Shown: positions 53,388 to 63,839, numbered from the stretch's first letter. The stretch: DNA of 64,000 nt from an uncultured Colwellia sp. (GCA_913062815.1 CAJXWZ010000002.1:186001-250000); one strand, 5' to 3'. Numbers and translations are program-made. The notes: generated from the letters alone by a model not told the origin.

Positions 53388-55994
53388 ATGTCTCAAGTAA
53401 ATTTACCTAACTTAATTGCAAAGTTAGACTTTGAAACAAAGCGTGCTTTAGAGCTGGCAGCGGGTGATGCAATGAATGCTCATTACCCGTCTATTGAACT
53501 TGAGCATTGGTTATTGCAAATAATATATAAGCCCACTGCAGATGTTAGTGAGTTTTTTACTAAACAAAAAGTAGATGTAGATACGGTTATCAAAGAGCTA
53601 TCGGCTAAATTAGCCAAATTGAGTAAAGGTTTTGAAGGACAGCCAAGTTTAAGTGGCAACTTAACCGAATTAGTTAAATCAGCATGGCTAATTGCTACCG
53701 TTGATTTTTCCCATAGCCAATTAACAGCATTGCATTTGATTTTAGCAAGTCAACAAACCAGTGAATTAGGGACGAAAGTACTCTCTCTAAAAAGTTTAGA
53801 TAGTTTTTCTGAGTCAGCATTACGCGATCAAATTTCGAAATTAAAAGTCACTCAAGTCGGTACAGCATCGGCTGGAGCACGTACTGCAGGAGCTAGTTCT
53901 GGTGACGCCTTAGCCAAATATACTACCAATTTAACGCAAGCAGCACGTGATGGTGAATTAGACAATGTATTAGGACGAAATCAAGAAGTGAGAACCGCCA
54001 TTGATATTTTGTGTCGCAAGAGACAAAACAATCCAATTTTTGTCGGTGAGCCTGGTGTCGGCAAAACGGCAGTGGTTGAAGGTTTAGCAATTAAAGTTGC
54101 GCAAGGGGAAGTACCTGCAATTATTCAAGATATCGAAATTCATAGTTTAGATCTGGGTTTGTTACAGGCCGGTGCTAGCGTTAAAGGTGAATTTGAAAAT
54201 CGATTAAAAGATGTCATTAATGAAGTCAAAAATGCTGAAAAGCCTATAGTGGTTTTTATTGATGAAGCGCATACCTTAATTGGCGCTGGTGGCGCTGAAG
54301 GGCAAAATGATGCAGCGAATCTATTAAAACCTGCATTAGCACGCGGTGAGTTTCGAACCTTAGCTGCAACCACTTGGGATGAATATAAAAAATACTTTGA
54401 AAAAGACCCTGCGTTAACACGACGTTTTCAAGTGGTTAAAATTGAAGAGCCCTCTGCTACAGATGCCATCCAAATGTTACGTGGTGTTGCCGAATCATTG
54501 CAAGCTCATCATAAAGTCTGTATTCGAGAGTCGGCTGTTGAAGCTGCGGTTAATTTATCTATTCGTTATTTACCTGCTCGTATGTTACCGGATAAAGCGA
54601 TTAGTTTATTAGATACCAGTTGTGCTCGTATAGCGTTAACACAGGGGGCTAAACCTGAATCTATCGAAAGCTTGGAACAAAGTCTTCGTTATATGCACAA
54701 CGAACTTGAAGTGATGCAAAGAGAGTCGGCAATATTTGATAATGTGTCATTTGAAGTGGAAACACTCACTGACAAAATTACCAAAGTTGAAAGTGAACTT
54801 GAAGCATTAAATATTCGTTGGCAAGAAGAGTTAGCGTTAGTTCAAAGTGTTTTAGACTTACAAGTAGAAGTGACTGAAAACCTAACTAATGATGTTGAAG
54901 ATAAAGATAAACATAGTGAGTTAAATCAGCAACTGGCAGCATTAGAAAAGCTTCAAGCAGGTGAGCCGTTGGTCAATGCCATGGTTGACGATATTACTAT
55001 TGCACAAGTCATTGCCTCATGGACAGGTATCCCTATTGGCAATATGTTGAGTGATGAAGTCAAAAAGCTACTGACAATTGAAGATAATCTACACAAGCGT
55101 GTTATTGGTCAAAGTACAGCCATCAGCGAACTTGCTAAAAGCATTCGTATTTCTAGAGCTGGCTTAACCGATAGTAGAAAACCTATTGGCGTATTTCTTA
55201 TGTGTGGTCCCAGTGGTGTCGGTAAAACCGAAACGGCTGTAGCATTGACCGATCTGTTATATGGCGGTAGTAATGATATGACCGTTATCAATATGACAGA
55301 ATTTAAAGAAGAGCATAAAATATCTATGCTACTTGGTGCACCTGCAGGTTATGTAGGTTTTGGTAAAGGGGGCGTTCTAACTGAAGCCGTACGTCGCAAT
55401 CCATATTCAGTATTATTATTGGATGAAATGGAAAAAGCTCACCCAGGTGTTCATGATTTGTTCTATCAAATTTTCGATAAGGGCTGTATTGCCGATAGTG
55501 AAGGTCGAAATATAGATTTCCGCAATACTATTATTATTATGACTTCTAATGCTGCGGATCAAGCCATTTGTGATGTTTGTGACGCTAATGAAGAGCGATT
55601 ACCTAATGAAGAGCTTGTTGAAGAAATTAGACCGGCATTACAACAATATTTCAAACCCGCCTTTTTAGGTCGAGCAACTGTGGTACCTTATTACCCATTG
55701 AATGATGAAGAGCTTGGTAAAATTTGTGAAATTGCACTCAATCGTATTCGTAAAAAGTTGGTAGAACAGTACAAAGCAAGCTTTGATTACGAACAAACCT
55801 TTATTGATTATGTAGTTAACAAAAATAATGATCCCACTACAGGGGCTCGTGGTATTGAGCAGATCATTAACCGTTCATTGATGCCAAGGTTAGCAGAACA
55901 ATGCATAACGTTACTCAGTGAAGGTAAAGAAATTAACTCGGTGAGTGTTAAATGTGTTGATGGTAATGATTTTGAAGTGAATATTGCATCATAG
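53388..55994 (+). CDS. clpV: Type VI sheath-recycling ATPase ClpV (TssH)
   Basis: 868 aa AAA+ unfoldase that disassembles contracted sheaths. Clp-N repeats at ~10-165. First ATPase with GEPGVGKT (220-227), Walker B VVFIDEAHTLIGAGG and arginine-finger region. Middle coiled coil (~400-520). Second ATPase with GPSGVGKTE (~607-615), LLLDEMEKAHPGV and GARGIEQIINRSLMPRLAEQ. Length and DxxVLPY-free C-terminus suit ClpV rather than ClpB. AAGGAT lies just upstream. Confidence 0.96.
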   Translation: MSQVNLPNLIAKLDFETKRALELAAGDAMNAHYPSIELEHWLLQIIYKPTADVSEFFTKQKVDVDTVIKELSAKLAKLSKGFEGQPSLSGNLTELVKSAWLIATVDFSHSQLTALHLILASQQTSELGTKVLSLKSLDSFSESALRDQISKLKVTQVGTASAGARTAGASSGDALAKYTTNLTQAARDGELDNVLGRNQEVRTAIDILCRKRQNNPIFVGEPGVGKTAVVEGLAIKVAQGEVPAIIQDIEIHSLDLGLLQAGASVKGEFENRLKDVINEVKNAEKPIVVFIDEAHTLIGAGGAEGQNDAANLLKPALARGEFRTLAATTWDEYKKYFEKDPALTRRFQVVKIEEPSATDAIQMLRGVAESLQAHHKVCIRESAVEAAVNLSIRYLPARMLPDKAISLLDTSCARIALTQGAKPESIESLEQSLRYMHNELEVMQRESAIFDNVSFEVETLTDKITKVESELEALNIRWQEELALVQSVLDLQVEVTENLTNDVEDKDKHSELNQQLAALEKLQAGEPLVNAMVDDITIAQVIASWTGIPIGNMLSDEVKKLLTIEDNLHKRVIGQSTAISELAKSIRISRAGLTDSRKPIGVFLMCGPSGVGKTETAVALTDLLYGGSNDMTVINMTEFKEEHKISMLLGAPAGYVGFGKGGVLTEAVRRNPYSVLLLDEMEKAHPGVHDLFYQIFDKGCIADSEGRNIDFRNTIIIMTSNAADQAICDVCDANEERLPNEELVEEIRPALQQYFKPAFLGRATVVPYYPLNDEELGKICEIALNRIRKKLVEQYKASFDYEQTFIDYVVNKNNDPTTGARGIEQIINRSLMPRLAEQCITLLSEGKEINSVSVKCVDGNDFEVNIAS

Positions 55995-56010
55995 CCATTT
56001 TATTAAGTAA

Positions 56011-56034
56011 AATGAGCTACCTAGGTAGCTCATT
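56011..56034. terminator. Perfect 24-base palindrome after clpV
   Basis: AATGAGCTAC-CTAG-GTAGCTCATT is fully self-complementary. The lack of a T run makes it a weak terminator; it may be a partial terminator or an RNA processing/protecting stem between clpV and the FHA gene. Confidence 0.4.
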
Positions 56035-56059
56035 AAGTTAACGATTAGCAGTAAAGTAA

Positions 56060-57121
56060 ATGGCAATAACAATACAATTAACTGAAATACCGACGAATGA
56101 GCATGTACCGAGTCGTATCATTACTTTGCCCGTTCAAGGTGGTGATTTTGGTTCTGCATTTGATTGTGATATTCAATTGCCAGATCGTACCGGTAAAGTG
56201 GCCGCGAAACATGGTAGTTTTATCGTTAAAAAAGACAAAATGGTAGTGCAAGCGTATGGTGGATTGAGTCTTTCCATACAAGGAATTGCATTAGCGCCAG
56301 GCAAAAGTACGCCAATTGAAGATGGCACTATCATAGGTGTTGCTGATTATATTATGCTGGTGAGTGTTATTGTCGATACTGACGACACTTCAGAGGATAA
56401 TGATGTTACTAGTGAACCAGCTCAACAATATCAGGCGTATTTTTCATCAAAAAGCCTTGATGAAGAGCCATTTGAAGATACTATAGCAATGATTGATGAA
56501 GATGACAGTAGGGTAGAAGGGCAAACAATGACACAAGATAAAACACCGCACTTTACTTCTAGTGGCGTATTTTCAGATGATCCTTTTGAAGATGATCCCT
56601 TTAAAGATGAAGAAATTTCATTGAATGTGGATGAGCATGCAACACAAAGCCAAAGCTTTAGTGAAAACAACGAAAGTGTTGAAACCTTTGTTGCTGATGA
56701 AAATGATGACGTTGATGTTATTTTTATGGATAAAGCCTTAGTTAAAACCGTTGATAGAGAAAGTAGCCAATCAAATGAGGAAGGTGGAGGCAAGCAAATA
56801 TCTCAGCTAGTGAGCCTTTTAGAAAATCAGATTACCAGTAATAACGATCAACAAAGTAAAATATTTCAAGTATTAGATGAAACCCTAACAACTTTTATTA
56901 ATGAATTTTCACCAGCGCATCTGGAAGACATTTTTGATGATTTTGGTACGCCTTTCTTTGTACAGAAAGAAAAACAATATTGGCGATCTTATCGTAAATC
57001 CTTTAATCGGCGTTTAGATAAAGGGGAATATCATCGTTTATTTAAAGCTTTGCTACTTGAGAATATGCAAGGAAACGCATCAGTAAATAATGACAAAGAC
57101 ACTAAGGGCGGCAATGACTAA
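56060..57121 (+). CDS. FHA-domain type VI protein (TagH/Fha-like)
   Basis: 353 aa. N-terminal ~105 residues form an FHA-like fold (SAFDCDIQLPDRTGKVAAKHGSF), although the typical phosphothreonine-binding Arg/Ser/Asn set is only partly visible. An acidic low-complexity linker (~115-245) follows. The C-terminal domain (FSPAHLEDIFDDFG, FFVQKEKQYWRSYRKSFNRR) is the TagH-type conserved region. Fha proteins connect threonine phosphorylation to T6SS assembly; no PpkA-type kinase gene is in this window. Its 3' end overlaps tssJ by 8 bases. Confidence 0.88.
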   Translation: MAITIQLTEIPTNEHVPSRIITLPVQGGDFGSAFDCDIQLPDRTGKVAAKHGSFIVKKDKMVVQAYGGLSLSIQGIALAPGKSTPIEDGTIIGVADYIMLVSVIVDTDDTSEDNDVTSEPAQQYQAYFSSKSLDEEPFEDTIAMIDEDDSRVEGQTMTQDKTPHFTSSGVFSDDPFEDDPFKDEEISLNVDEHATQSQSFSENNESVETFVADENDDVDVIFMDKALVKTVDRESSQSNEEGGGKQISQLVSLLENQITSNNDQQSKIFQVLDETLTTFINEFSPAHLEDIFDDFGTPFFVQKEKQYWRSYRKSFNRRLDKGEYHRLFKALLLENMQGNASVNNDKDTKGGND

Positions 57122-57632
57122 ATACTTAAACTCATTTTGTATGCCGCTAGTGTTGCTTTTACTGACGTTGTCTTTGTCAGCTTGTAGTGTATTTTCTAGT
57201 AGCGATGAGGAAGAAGAGCCTGTTGAGTTGAAAATGGTGCTCAAAGCCAGTGATAATATTAACCCTTCAGCGGTGAGTAAAGGTAATCCGGTCGTTGTTA
57301 ATTTATACCAACTTAAAAGTGTTGGTGCATTTAAGTCAGCACAAGTACTGGACCTGTTCGAAAAAGATATTTCTGTACTTGCAGACGATTTAATTAAAAA
57401 ACAAACGCTTGGCAGTGTCTTACCTCAAGAAAAGCGAGTAGAATCATTAGCAATATCCCAAGGCACTAAATATTTAGCGGTGTTTGTTCAATTTTCTAAT
57501 TATTCTCAAGCAAAAACAAAGTCTTGGTTGGAGATTAAGGAAATCGAGGATATTGAGCATGTGGCTATATCAATTGATTCGTTAACGGTTAATGTTGAAT
57601 CAGTTGGTGCGGAAAGTTTTTGGCCATGGTAA
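57114..57632 (+). CDS. tssJ: Type VI outer-membrane lipoprotein TssJ
   Basis: 172 aa from the ATG at 57114, chosen because AAGGG precedes it and it gives a compact lipoprotein signal with lipobox LSAC (Cys24). An in-frame ATG 8 codons upstream lies in the FHA gene. The mature part is the TssJ beta-sandwich (VVVNLYQLKSVGAFKSAQVLDLFEKD, with the loop L1 region in LKSVGAF). TssJ anchors the TssL-TssM membrane complex to the outer membrane. Confidence 0.92.
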   Translation: MTKYLNSFCMPLVLLLLTLSLSACSVFSSSDEEEEPVELKMVLKASDNINPSAVSKGNPVVVNLYQLKSVGAFKSAQVLDLFEKDISVLADDLIKKQTLGSVLPQEKRVESLAISQGTKYLAVFVQFSNYSQAKTKSWLEIKEIEDIEHVAISIDSLTVNVESVGAESFWPW

Positions 57633-57651
57633 TTATTTTGGGAGAAAGCAC

Positions 57652-58986
57652 TTGGAGCTAGCTAAACAAGTTGTTTGGAAGGAAGGTATTTTTATATCTC
57701 CTCAACATTTTCAACAACAAGCTATACATAGCAAATCGTATATTCAAAATTACGCGAGTACCAATGGTTACAGCGAACATTTTGGCTTAAGTGATATTGC
57801 CCTTAATACTGATTTATTGAAAATTGGAAAAATAGCGGTAACCAATTGTCGAGGATTATTTCCTGATGGTTATTATTTCCATTTAACAGAAGAAATCGTT
57901 ATTGATGTTCCTGTAGATGCAGTAGAAAAGAACGTATATTTATCTTTGCCTATCGCCCTTCAAGGTGCTGCCGCTTTCGCACAAGAAAGTGCACAAAACA
58001 CCCGATACCTTTGTCAAACCATGACCAGTTATGATAATGCTTCATTCCAAAACGATAGTATTGAGCTAGAAGTTGCGCGGGACAATATTAGTTTGTCCAT
58101 AGGCAAACAAGATATGGCTGGTTTTGTTTCATTTCCTATTGCGCGTATTCTGGAAACAAGAGAAACAGGCGAAGTTATTTTTGATAAGAGTTTCATTCCT
58201 GCCTGTATTCATTTTCAAGCATCTATTTATTTGTACGATAAAATAAAAATGCTACAAAGCCTCATTCAAACACGAGCGCAAGAAGTGCAAAAGCGTATTG
58301 CTGTTGGTCAAGATAGTAAAAGCGAGCCTACGCTATATAAAGATTATTTATGGTTACAAACCTTAAATAGGTGGTTGCCTTGGAGTAACTGGGTTCAACA
58401 AGACATGCAATATACCACACATCAATTATATCGAGACTTAACAACGTTGTCGGCTGAATTATCTGGATTGACCCCAGAGTTACCAAGTCAATTCAACATG
58501 TTAAAATATGACGAACTTTACCAAGTTTTTAGCCCTATTTTTATCAAACTGCATAGCCAATTAAGTATGGTTCTACAGGATTCAGTTATTATTTTTGAAT
58601 GGGATGACAAATTATTTGAAAAGCGTCGTTTGCTTCGTACCATCATCGATAAGCCTGATAGTATGATAGATAGGCGTTTTGTCATCAGTGTTGAATCATC
58701 AATGAGTGCTGAGGACATTGCCTTACTTTTACCACAAGCGACAACATTAGCAGGTAATAGCAATATAGTAGAATTAGTACGAAATGCTATGTCTGGCGTA
58801 GAGTTGCGTCATTTACTGGTAGCCCCTCATGAGCTAAAACCAAAATCTACGGCAACATATTTTGAGATAAATATAAAGAATGAACTTTGGATTGACATGC
58901 TAAATAAAGGGGAAGCGCTTAATTTGCATGTGGATAATAGAGTTGCTGATCTTGAAATCACTTTATATGCACTTTCAATGGGTTAA
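57652..58986 (+). CDS. tssK: Type VI baseplate protein TssK
   Basis: 444 aa from a TTG at 57652, with GGGAG 7 bases upstream; this gives the family-typical N-terminus ELAKQVVWKEGIFISPQHFQQQ. The frame is open another 20 codons into tssJ but no start there has a ribosome-binding site. Middle and C-terminal parts (ITEEIVIDVP-like strands, ELRHLLVAPHELKPK, YFEINIKNELWIDM) are typical. TssK trimers connect the baseplate to the membrane complex. Confidence 0.94.
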   Translation: MELAKQVVWKEGIFISPQHFQQQAIHSKSYIQNYASTNGYSEHFGLSDIALNTDLLKIGKIAVTNCRGLFPDGYYFHLTEEIVIDVPVDAVEKNVYLSLPIALQGAAAFAQESAQNTRYLCQTMTSYDNASFQNDSIELEVARDNISLSIGKQDMAGFVSFPIARILETRETGEVIFDKSFIPACIHFQASIYLYDKIKMLQSLIQTRAQEVQKRIAVGQDSKSEPTLYKDYLWLQTLNRWLPWSNWVQQDMQYTTHQLYRDLTTLSAELSGLTPELPSQFNMLKYDELYQVFSPIFIKLHSQLSMVLQDSVIIFEWDDKLFEKRRLLRTIIDKPDSMIDRRFVISVESSMSAEDIALLLPQATTLAGNSNIVELVRNAMSGVELRHLLVAPHELKPKSTATYFEINIKNELWIDMLNKGEALNLHVDNRVADLEITLYALSMG

Positions 58987-58995
58987 GTTATACAA

Positions 58996-60126
58996 ATGTC
59001 AGCTGCCATACAAAATACGATTGCTATAGAATTTGGTGATACTATTATGAGTAATCAAGATTTTTTTGATTATTCAAGTAATGACCTTTATAACTTAAGC
59101 ACTCCGCTATTATCGGTATTACTGACATTAGAGCGACTGCCAAAACCAGATAATTTGTCAGTGTTTAAAGGTTTATTGAAACAGCAAATTGTCGATTTAA
59201 GTGAGCAGGGTAAAAAGTTAAATTATCCCACGGCTGTTATCGATAAATTGTGCTGTTTACACTGTATTGTATTAGATGAATTTATTATTCATAGTGACTG
59301 GGGCGCTAGTGCTGGGTGGGAAAATAATACCCTTTTAAGTGAACTTTTTAACTTGCAAAGTGGCGGTGATTTGTTTTTTACTATTACCGACAAAGCTACG
59401 CGTCAATCTGGAAAAATGCTAGATTTATTGTCTGTAATCTATATCTTTTTGAAGATAGGCTTCAAAGGGCGCTATCGTTCTCGTCAGTCAGAAAAAATAG
59501 GTATTGTTATCAAACAAATTAGTACCATGATTGCTGATAATATAACTACGCCTGACGTGCTAATAAAAGATAGCCCAGTAAATAAGCCCTTGTTATTGGT
59601 AAGCGGGCATCGCTACTTTTCATTAACGCTGATTACAATAATCTCAATAGCCTTGATGATAACGGTATTTGATTATTGGTTTAAAGAAACTTATCAAGCA
59701 AGAAGCCAAGGATTTCGTCAGTTAAATAATAACATTGTAAGCTCAGTGATTGTTGATGAACAATCGGTAAAAGTTGCTCAAAACAATAGCCCTAGTTTAG
59801 CAAAAGCTCCAGTAGGCAATGTTGCTACTCAACATGAACCGATAGAAGACAAACCAGCTGCTCAGGTTAATCAACAGGAAACATTAGCTAGTTATCGTGT
59901 GCAATTAAGTTCATTTTCAGTGCAAGAAAACGCGAATAGATTTGTGAAGAGTCTTGAGAATAACCGATATGATTTATTTACAAAGCGTATTGGCGAGTAT
60001 TCTATTGTTTATAGTGCAGCTAACTCTTTATCAGAAGCAGAGCAGCAAAAACAATATTATAATGATACTTATCAATTCTCAGCTATTGTTTTTCAGTTAG
60101 ATAATATGAGTACATCGGTATTATGA
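58996..60126 (+). CDS. tssL: Type VI inner-membrane protein TssL with periplasmic SPOR domain
   Basis: 376 aa. The cytoplasmic DotU domain (~20-190) has SNDLYNLSTPLLSVLLTLERL and the GWENNTLLSELF segment. A single membrane helix (~207-228, LTLITIISIALMITVFDYW) leads to a periplasmic part with a linker and a C-terminal SPOR domain (~297-372, SYRVQLSSFSVQENANRFVK). SPOR domains bind denuded peptidoglycan, so this is an 'evolved' TssL that can anchor to the wall without a partner. Overlaps tssM by 4 bases (ATGA). Confidence 0.93.
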   Translation: MSAAIQNTIAIEFGDTIMSNQDFFDYSSNDLYNLSTPLLSVLLTLERLPKPDNLSVFKGLLKQQIVDLSEQGKKLNYPTAVIDKLCCLHCIVLDEFIIHSDWGASAGWENNTLLSELFNLQSGGDLFFTITDKATRQSGKMLDLLSVIYIFLKIGFKGRYRSRQSEKIGIVIKQISTMIADNITTPDVLIKDSPVNKPLLLVSGHRYFSLTLITIISIALMITVFDYWFKETYQARSQGFRQLNNNIVSSVIVDEQSVKVAQNNSPSLAKAPVGNVATQHEPIEDKPAAQVNQQETLASYRVQLSSFSVQENANRFVKSLENNRYDLFTKRIGEYSIVYSAANSLSEAEQQKQYYNDTYQFSAIVFQLDNMSTSVL

Positions 60127-63100
60127 CTATTACGCTGACTAAGCAACATTTATTTGCCACATTATTTATCCTATTATTTTTTAGTTTTAGCTTCTCTTGG
60201 TATCTATTTCCTAGCTTTTATTGGTTACTAGGACCGGCTACTGCCATCACGGTTGTCTCTGCTATTGCATATTGGCTTACTCATCGAGAAAACGATGGCT
60301 TAAAGCAACGAAAAATTATTGAAAAACAAGATAAAACTACCATGAATAGGTTGTTTAAACTTTTGTTGAGAGAGTTAAAAGACCGAGGTCAGTTTAAACA
60401 AAAATATCGTTTACCTTGGTACTTATTTATCAGTCATAATATTCAAGCTGATAGTGCAGTATTAAGTCAAATGGGCTTTAGACGTAGTTCGGTAATAAAT
60501 ACAGATAATCAATTAGCGATTCAAGTTTGGTTAAAAAATAATGCAGTAATATTAGCGGTAAATCTATCTGGAGATGATTACCGTGCCTTAAATTGTATTA
60601 AGCTACTGCTAGCTAGTGTGAAGCGCTTTAGATCTCGTCAGGCCTTAAATGGTATTTTACTAAGCCAATCGATAGGGCATTTGCTTAGCAAGGATAAAAC
60701 TCAAAATAAGGAAATGGCGACTGACAGCCGAGTGATCATTGACGAAGCCCAACAGCTTTGCGGTCAACAATTACCACTTTATGTGTTATTCAACCAAATG
60801 GCTGATTTAGCTGATTTTTGTCAGTATTTCTCGTCGCTGGAAGAACATCATTTGGATGGCTGTTTTGGTGCGATGAATAGCGCTTCTTTAGCCTCAGGTG
60901 CTTTTACCTTGTCTTGGTTTAACACTGCTTTTGATAATCTTTGTACTCGAATGGGTAAAGCAATCGTTTTTGCACTGGATCATCAATTGAATGAAACTTT
61001 CCGGCGCTCTGTTATTGCTGCACCGGCACAACTTAGGCAAGTAAAAAATGAGATAAGTTTCTATTTATCTGAGCTATTGCTCGCTAAACCTTCATCACAA
61101 GCGTATCAGTTTAGAGGCTTCTTTTTTACCAACACAGAAAATAATGCTGCAGTAATAGACCCCCTAACTAAGCGAGTTGCCTATCAATTGGATCACCATG
61201 AAATGGTGGTTGCTGATGGCGTTAAATTGTCACATAGTATTTTTGTCACTGAACTTTTTAATCGATTCATTCGCCCCGAAGCAGGGTTTGCTCAGGTGAA
61301 TAGAGTGCGCAAACGACTATTACTTTCTCTGCAAGTGACCTTTTGGTTATTAATAATAACGCTAATGGGCTCAACAGCAGGTTTATTAAAAGCTAACTTT
61401 GACTATTACCAGTCTCTTAATACAAGCACCATAGCGAAGCTTGATCGCTATAACAAAGATATCCACAAAACACCTTACCGAGAAGGGCAATTAATACAGA
61501 ATATTGCACGATTAGGCAAAATCAATAAGATTTATCGTGATTATGAGCAACCAACACCAGCCTATATTTCTGACTTAATACCCAATCCAAGTTTATTTCC
61601 TGCACTTGAGAAAACCTATCAAAGAGAACTAAGTAATATAGTGTTACCTTCGCTAGTTTTTGATATTGAAACTAAGTTACGAACTCACCAACAATCGGGT
61701 GATGTTTTGCAAACGGCAAAATTTTTGACCTTATTAAAGGCGCTGAAAAACCATAGCCAAGCTGATTGGCAAACGATAAAAAGTTATTATCAGCAAGTGA
61801 TACTTGATGACGATAAAGTACTTAATGAGCTTTTAGGGCTGATGGACGATTTATATGCTTTTGGTATTCCAAAAGCAACCGTTAACAAAAAGTTGATGAC
61901 AGAGGCTGAGTTAACCATCAGCAGTAAAAATAATGCTTATGTGATTTTTGATTATATTAAAAATTTACCGCAATTTTTGTCGGTTGTAGATATTAATGGC
62001 GAGTTAGGCAATAACTTTCAGCAATTGCTTCGCATCAAAGACAGGGCAATGTTGCAAGTGCCCTTTATTTATACTCCCCAAGGTTTTGCTGCACTGAATT
62101 TGAATAGCAATGCTCCATTGATTAAAGAGGTTATTGCCGACAATAAGTCTTTACTAGGTGAAGATTTAAATGAATTTCAAATCAATAATCTTGTACAGCA
62201 ATTGCAAAGAATGTATCAACGTGAATATATACGTTACTGGCGAGATTTCATTAGCAGTATTTCACTTAAGCCTCTATTAAACGAGAACTTAAATTACTTA
62301 CTAGATTTACTGGTAAATAAGACTGATGCTCCGCTTAATCAGCTATTTGATGTAATTAGTTATTATACCTCGCCAAAACTTCAGTCCTTAATAGCAGAGA
62401 CAGCAGCACCAAGCGATACTGATAAACTAACATCACCTTTACTTAAGGAAAAAAACCAACCTGTTCAGTTAAGTGATGAACAACGTGAAATGGAGAAAGC
62501 CATTCAAGATGAATTCTCTAATTATCATAGTTTTATTAAAACAGATGAAAATGGCATAAGTACATTAAGTAACTTGGTTGCTCACTTTTCTAAAGTTAAT
62601 GAATGGTTAGATAAAGCTAACGAAAGTAGCGATATTGCTGCAGAGTATTACCAACAACTCACTTCGCCTGATAAAGATCAGAGTTTATATAAGTTAAGCC
62701 AAATAGAGACCAATATTGAGCAAATTGATAATTATAATAAGTCACTAATTCGTTTGGTTAACGCTAACATCCGAAAGGTTGTTACTGCCTATATAGATGA
62801 ACAGTGGCGATTACAGATAAGTGAGCCGTTCTCTGGTCTTTTTGCCAAAAAATTCCCCTTTAATATAAAGAGCGAATCTGATGCTAATTTAAAACAATTT
62901 AATCGTTATTTTAAATTGGGTGGCCTGTTTGACAAATATAAAATGCAATCGTTATCTAAATTTAAGTTGAGAGATGAACGCATGTTCCTCAATGGTTTTT
63001 TGCCTAATGATGCTTTTTATATTAGTACTAATGCCTTAGCACAATTAGACAATTTAGATGCAATGCAGCAGGTTTTGTATCAACAAGGTAAAAAACAGTT

Positions 63101-63491
63101 CTCTATCCCTTTTAAACTTAATATTAAGTCAATGTCAGCAATGTTATTGAAGTTTGAGCTGTTCTCTCAAAGAACCTTGATGAGTTATCAACATGGCCCC
63201 AAATTATGGCGCGAGTTTGTTTGGCCAGATTTAACCACTCAAAGTGAGCTTTTGGCTATTTTTACTGATACTAAAGGTCAAAAGAATACCATTAACTATA
63301 ATGGTGATTGGGCCTGGTTAAGGCTTATTTATCAGAATTATCAAGCAAACCCAAGTCAAACAGAAATAAAGCTAAGCCAAGGCAGCAATGACGTTAGTTT
63401 AATCGTTGCGGTTGAAAGTGATGAAAGCCCACTTGAGCCTAAGTTTTTTAGTCAGTTTATGCCACCAAAAAACTTAATCGCAGTTGAATAG
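60123..63491 (+). CDS. tssM: Type VI inner-membrane protein TssM (IcmF)
   Basis: 1122 aa. Two N-terminal membrane helices (~8-45), a cytoplasmic domain, a third helix (~400-422, LQVTFWLLIITLMGSTAGLL) and a long periplasmic part ending in the IcmF C-terminal domain (LWREFVWPD, then NGDWAWLRLIYQ). TssM spans the periplasm and binds TssJ. Oddity: the family's NTPase motif after LPWYL is missing; L97-PWYLF is followed by ISHNIQADSAVL, with no GxxxxGK(S/T), so nucleotide binding is probably lost. Last gene of the plus-strand cluster. Confidence 0.94.
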   Translation: MTITLTKQHLFATLFILLFFSFSFSWYLFPSFYWLLGPATAITVVSAIAYWLTHRENDGLKQRKIIEKQDKTTMNRLFKLLLRELKDRGQFKQKYRLPWYLFISHNIQADSAVLSQMGFRRSSVINTDNQLAIQVWLKNNAVILAVNLSGDDYRALNCIKLLLASVKRFRSRQALNGILLSQSIGHLLSKDKTQNKEMATDSRVIIDEAQQLCGQQLPLYVLFNQMADLADFCQYFSSLEEHHLDGCFGAMNSASLASGAFTLSWFNTAFDNLCTRMGKAIVFALDHQLNETFRRSVIAAPAQLRQVKNEISFYLSELLLAKPSSQAYQFRGFFFTNTENNAAVIDPLTKRVAYQLDHHEMVVADGVKLSHSIFVTELFNRFIRPEAGFAQVNRVRKRLLLSLQVTFWLLIITLMGSTAGLLKANFDYYQSLNTSTIAKLDRYNKDIHKTPYREGQLIQNIARLGKINKIYRDYEQPTPAYISDLIPNPSLFPALEKTYQRELSNIVLPSLVFDIETKLRTHQQSGDVLQTAKFLTLLKALKNHSQADWQTIKSYYQQVILDDDKVLNELLGLMDDLYAFGIPKATVNKKLMTEAELTISSKNNAYVIFDYIKNLPQFLSVVDINGELGNNFQQLLRIKDRAMLQVPFIYTPQGFAALNLNSNAPLIKEVIADNKSLLGEDLNEFQINNLVQQLQRMYQREYIRYWRDFISSISLKPLLNENLNYLLDLLVNKTDAPLNQLFDVISYYTSPKLQSLIAETAAPSDTDKLTSPLLKEKNQPVQLSDEQREMEKAIQDEFSNYHSFIKTDENGISTLSNLVAHFSKVNEWLDKANESSDIAAEYYQQLTSPDKDQSLYKLSQIETNIEQIDNYNKSLIRLVNANIRKVVTAYIDEQWRLQISEPFSGLFAKKFPFNIKSESDANLKQFNRYFKLGGLFDKYKMQSLSKFKLRDERMFLNGFLPNDAFYISTNALAQLDNLDAMQQVLYQQGKKQFSIPFKLNIKSMSAMLLKFELFSQRTLMSYQHGPKLWREFVWPDLTTQSELLAIFTDTKGQKNTINYNGDWAWLRLIYQNYQANPSQTEIKLSQGSNDVSLIVAVESDESPLEPKFFSQFMPPKNLIAVE

Positions 63492-63539
63492 CTCTGTCAT
63501 ATCTATACAGTTCATCTAATAGTTAATCGCTTGGCCGCT

Positions 63540-63839
63540 TTACCCTATGAGCACAGTAGGCATGCCAGCTACTACTGAGCCACCATGAGCGCTAGAGTCC
63601 CCCATTCTTATCGCTGGTTTAGAGCCAAAAAATACTGTAGTACTCCCCATAACTAAGCTATCAGGAGGGCCGACACAGACACAACTGTCGCCCATAACCG
63701 ATGCCGGCATACTACCGATTAAGACTGTTGGGCAACCTGGACCTACGATAGGCCCGCCTACATGTGGGATAGGTGGCGTGCCAGGCGTTTGCATTGGGCA
63801 AACATGCATATCAGTAATTCGTGCTGCTGGTAAGCCCAT
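63540..63839 (-). CDS. PAAR-domain spike-tip protein
   Basis: 99 aa, almost entirely a PAAR domain: MGLPAARITDMHVCPMQTPG at the N-terminus with His/Cys zinc ligands, then repeated short strands (GSMPASVMGDSCVC, GSKPAIRMGDSSAHGG). PAAR proteins sharpen the VgrG spike of type VI systems and can carry effectors; this one has no extension. It is convergent with tssM, and its start overlaps the upstream partial gene (TAATG). Confidence 0.92.
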   Translation of the reverse strand: MGLPAARITDMHVCPMQTPGTPPIPHVGGPIVGPGCPTVLIGSMPASVMGDSCVCVGPPDSLVMGSTTVFFGSKPAIRMGDSSAHGGSVVAGMPTVLIG

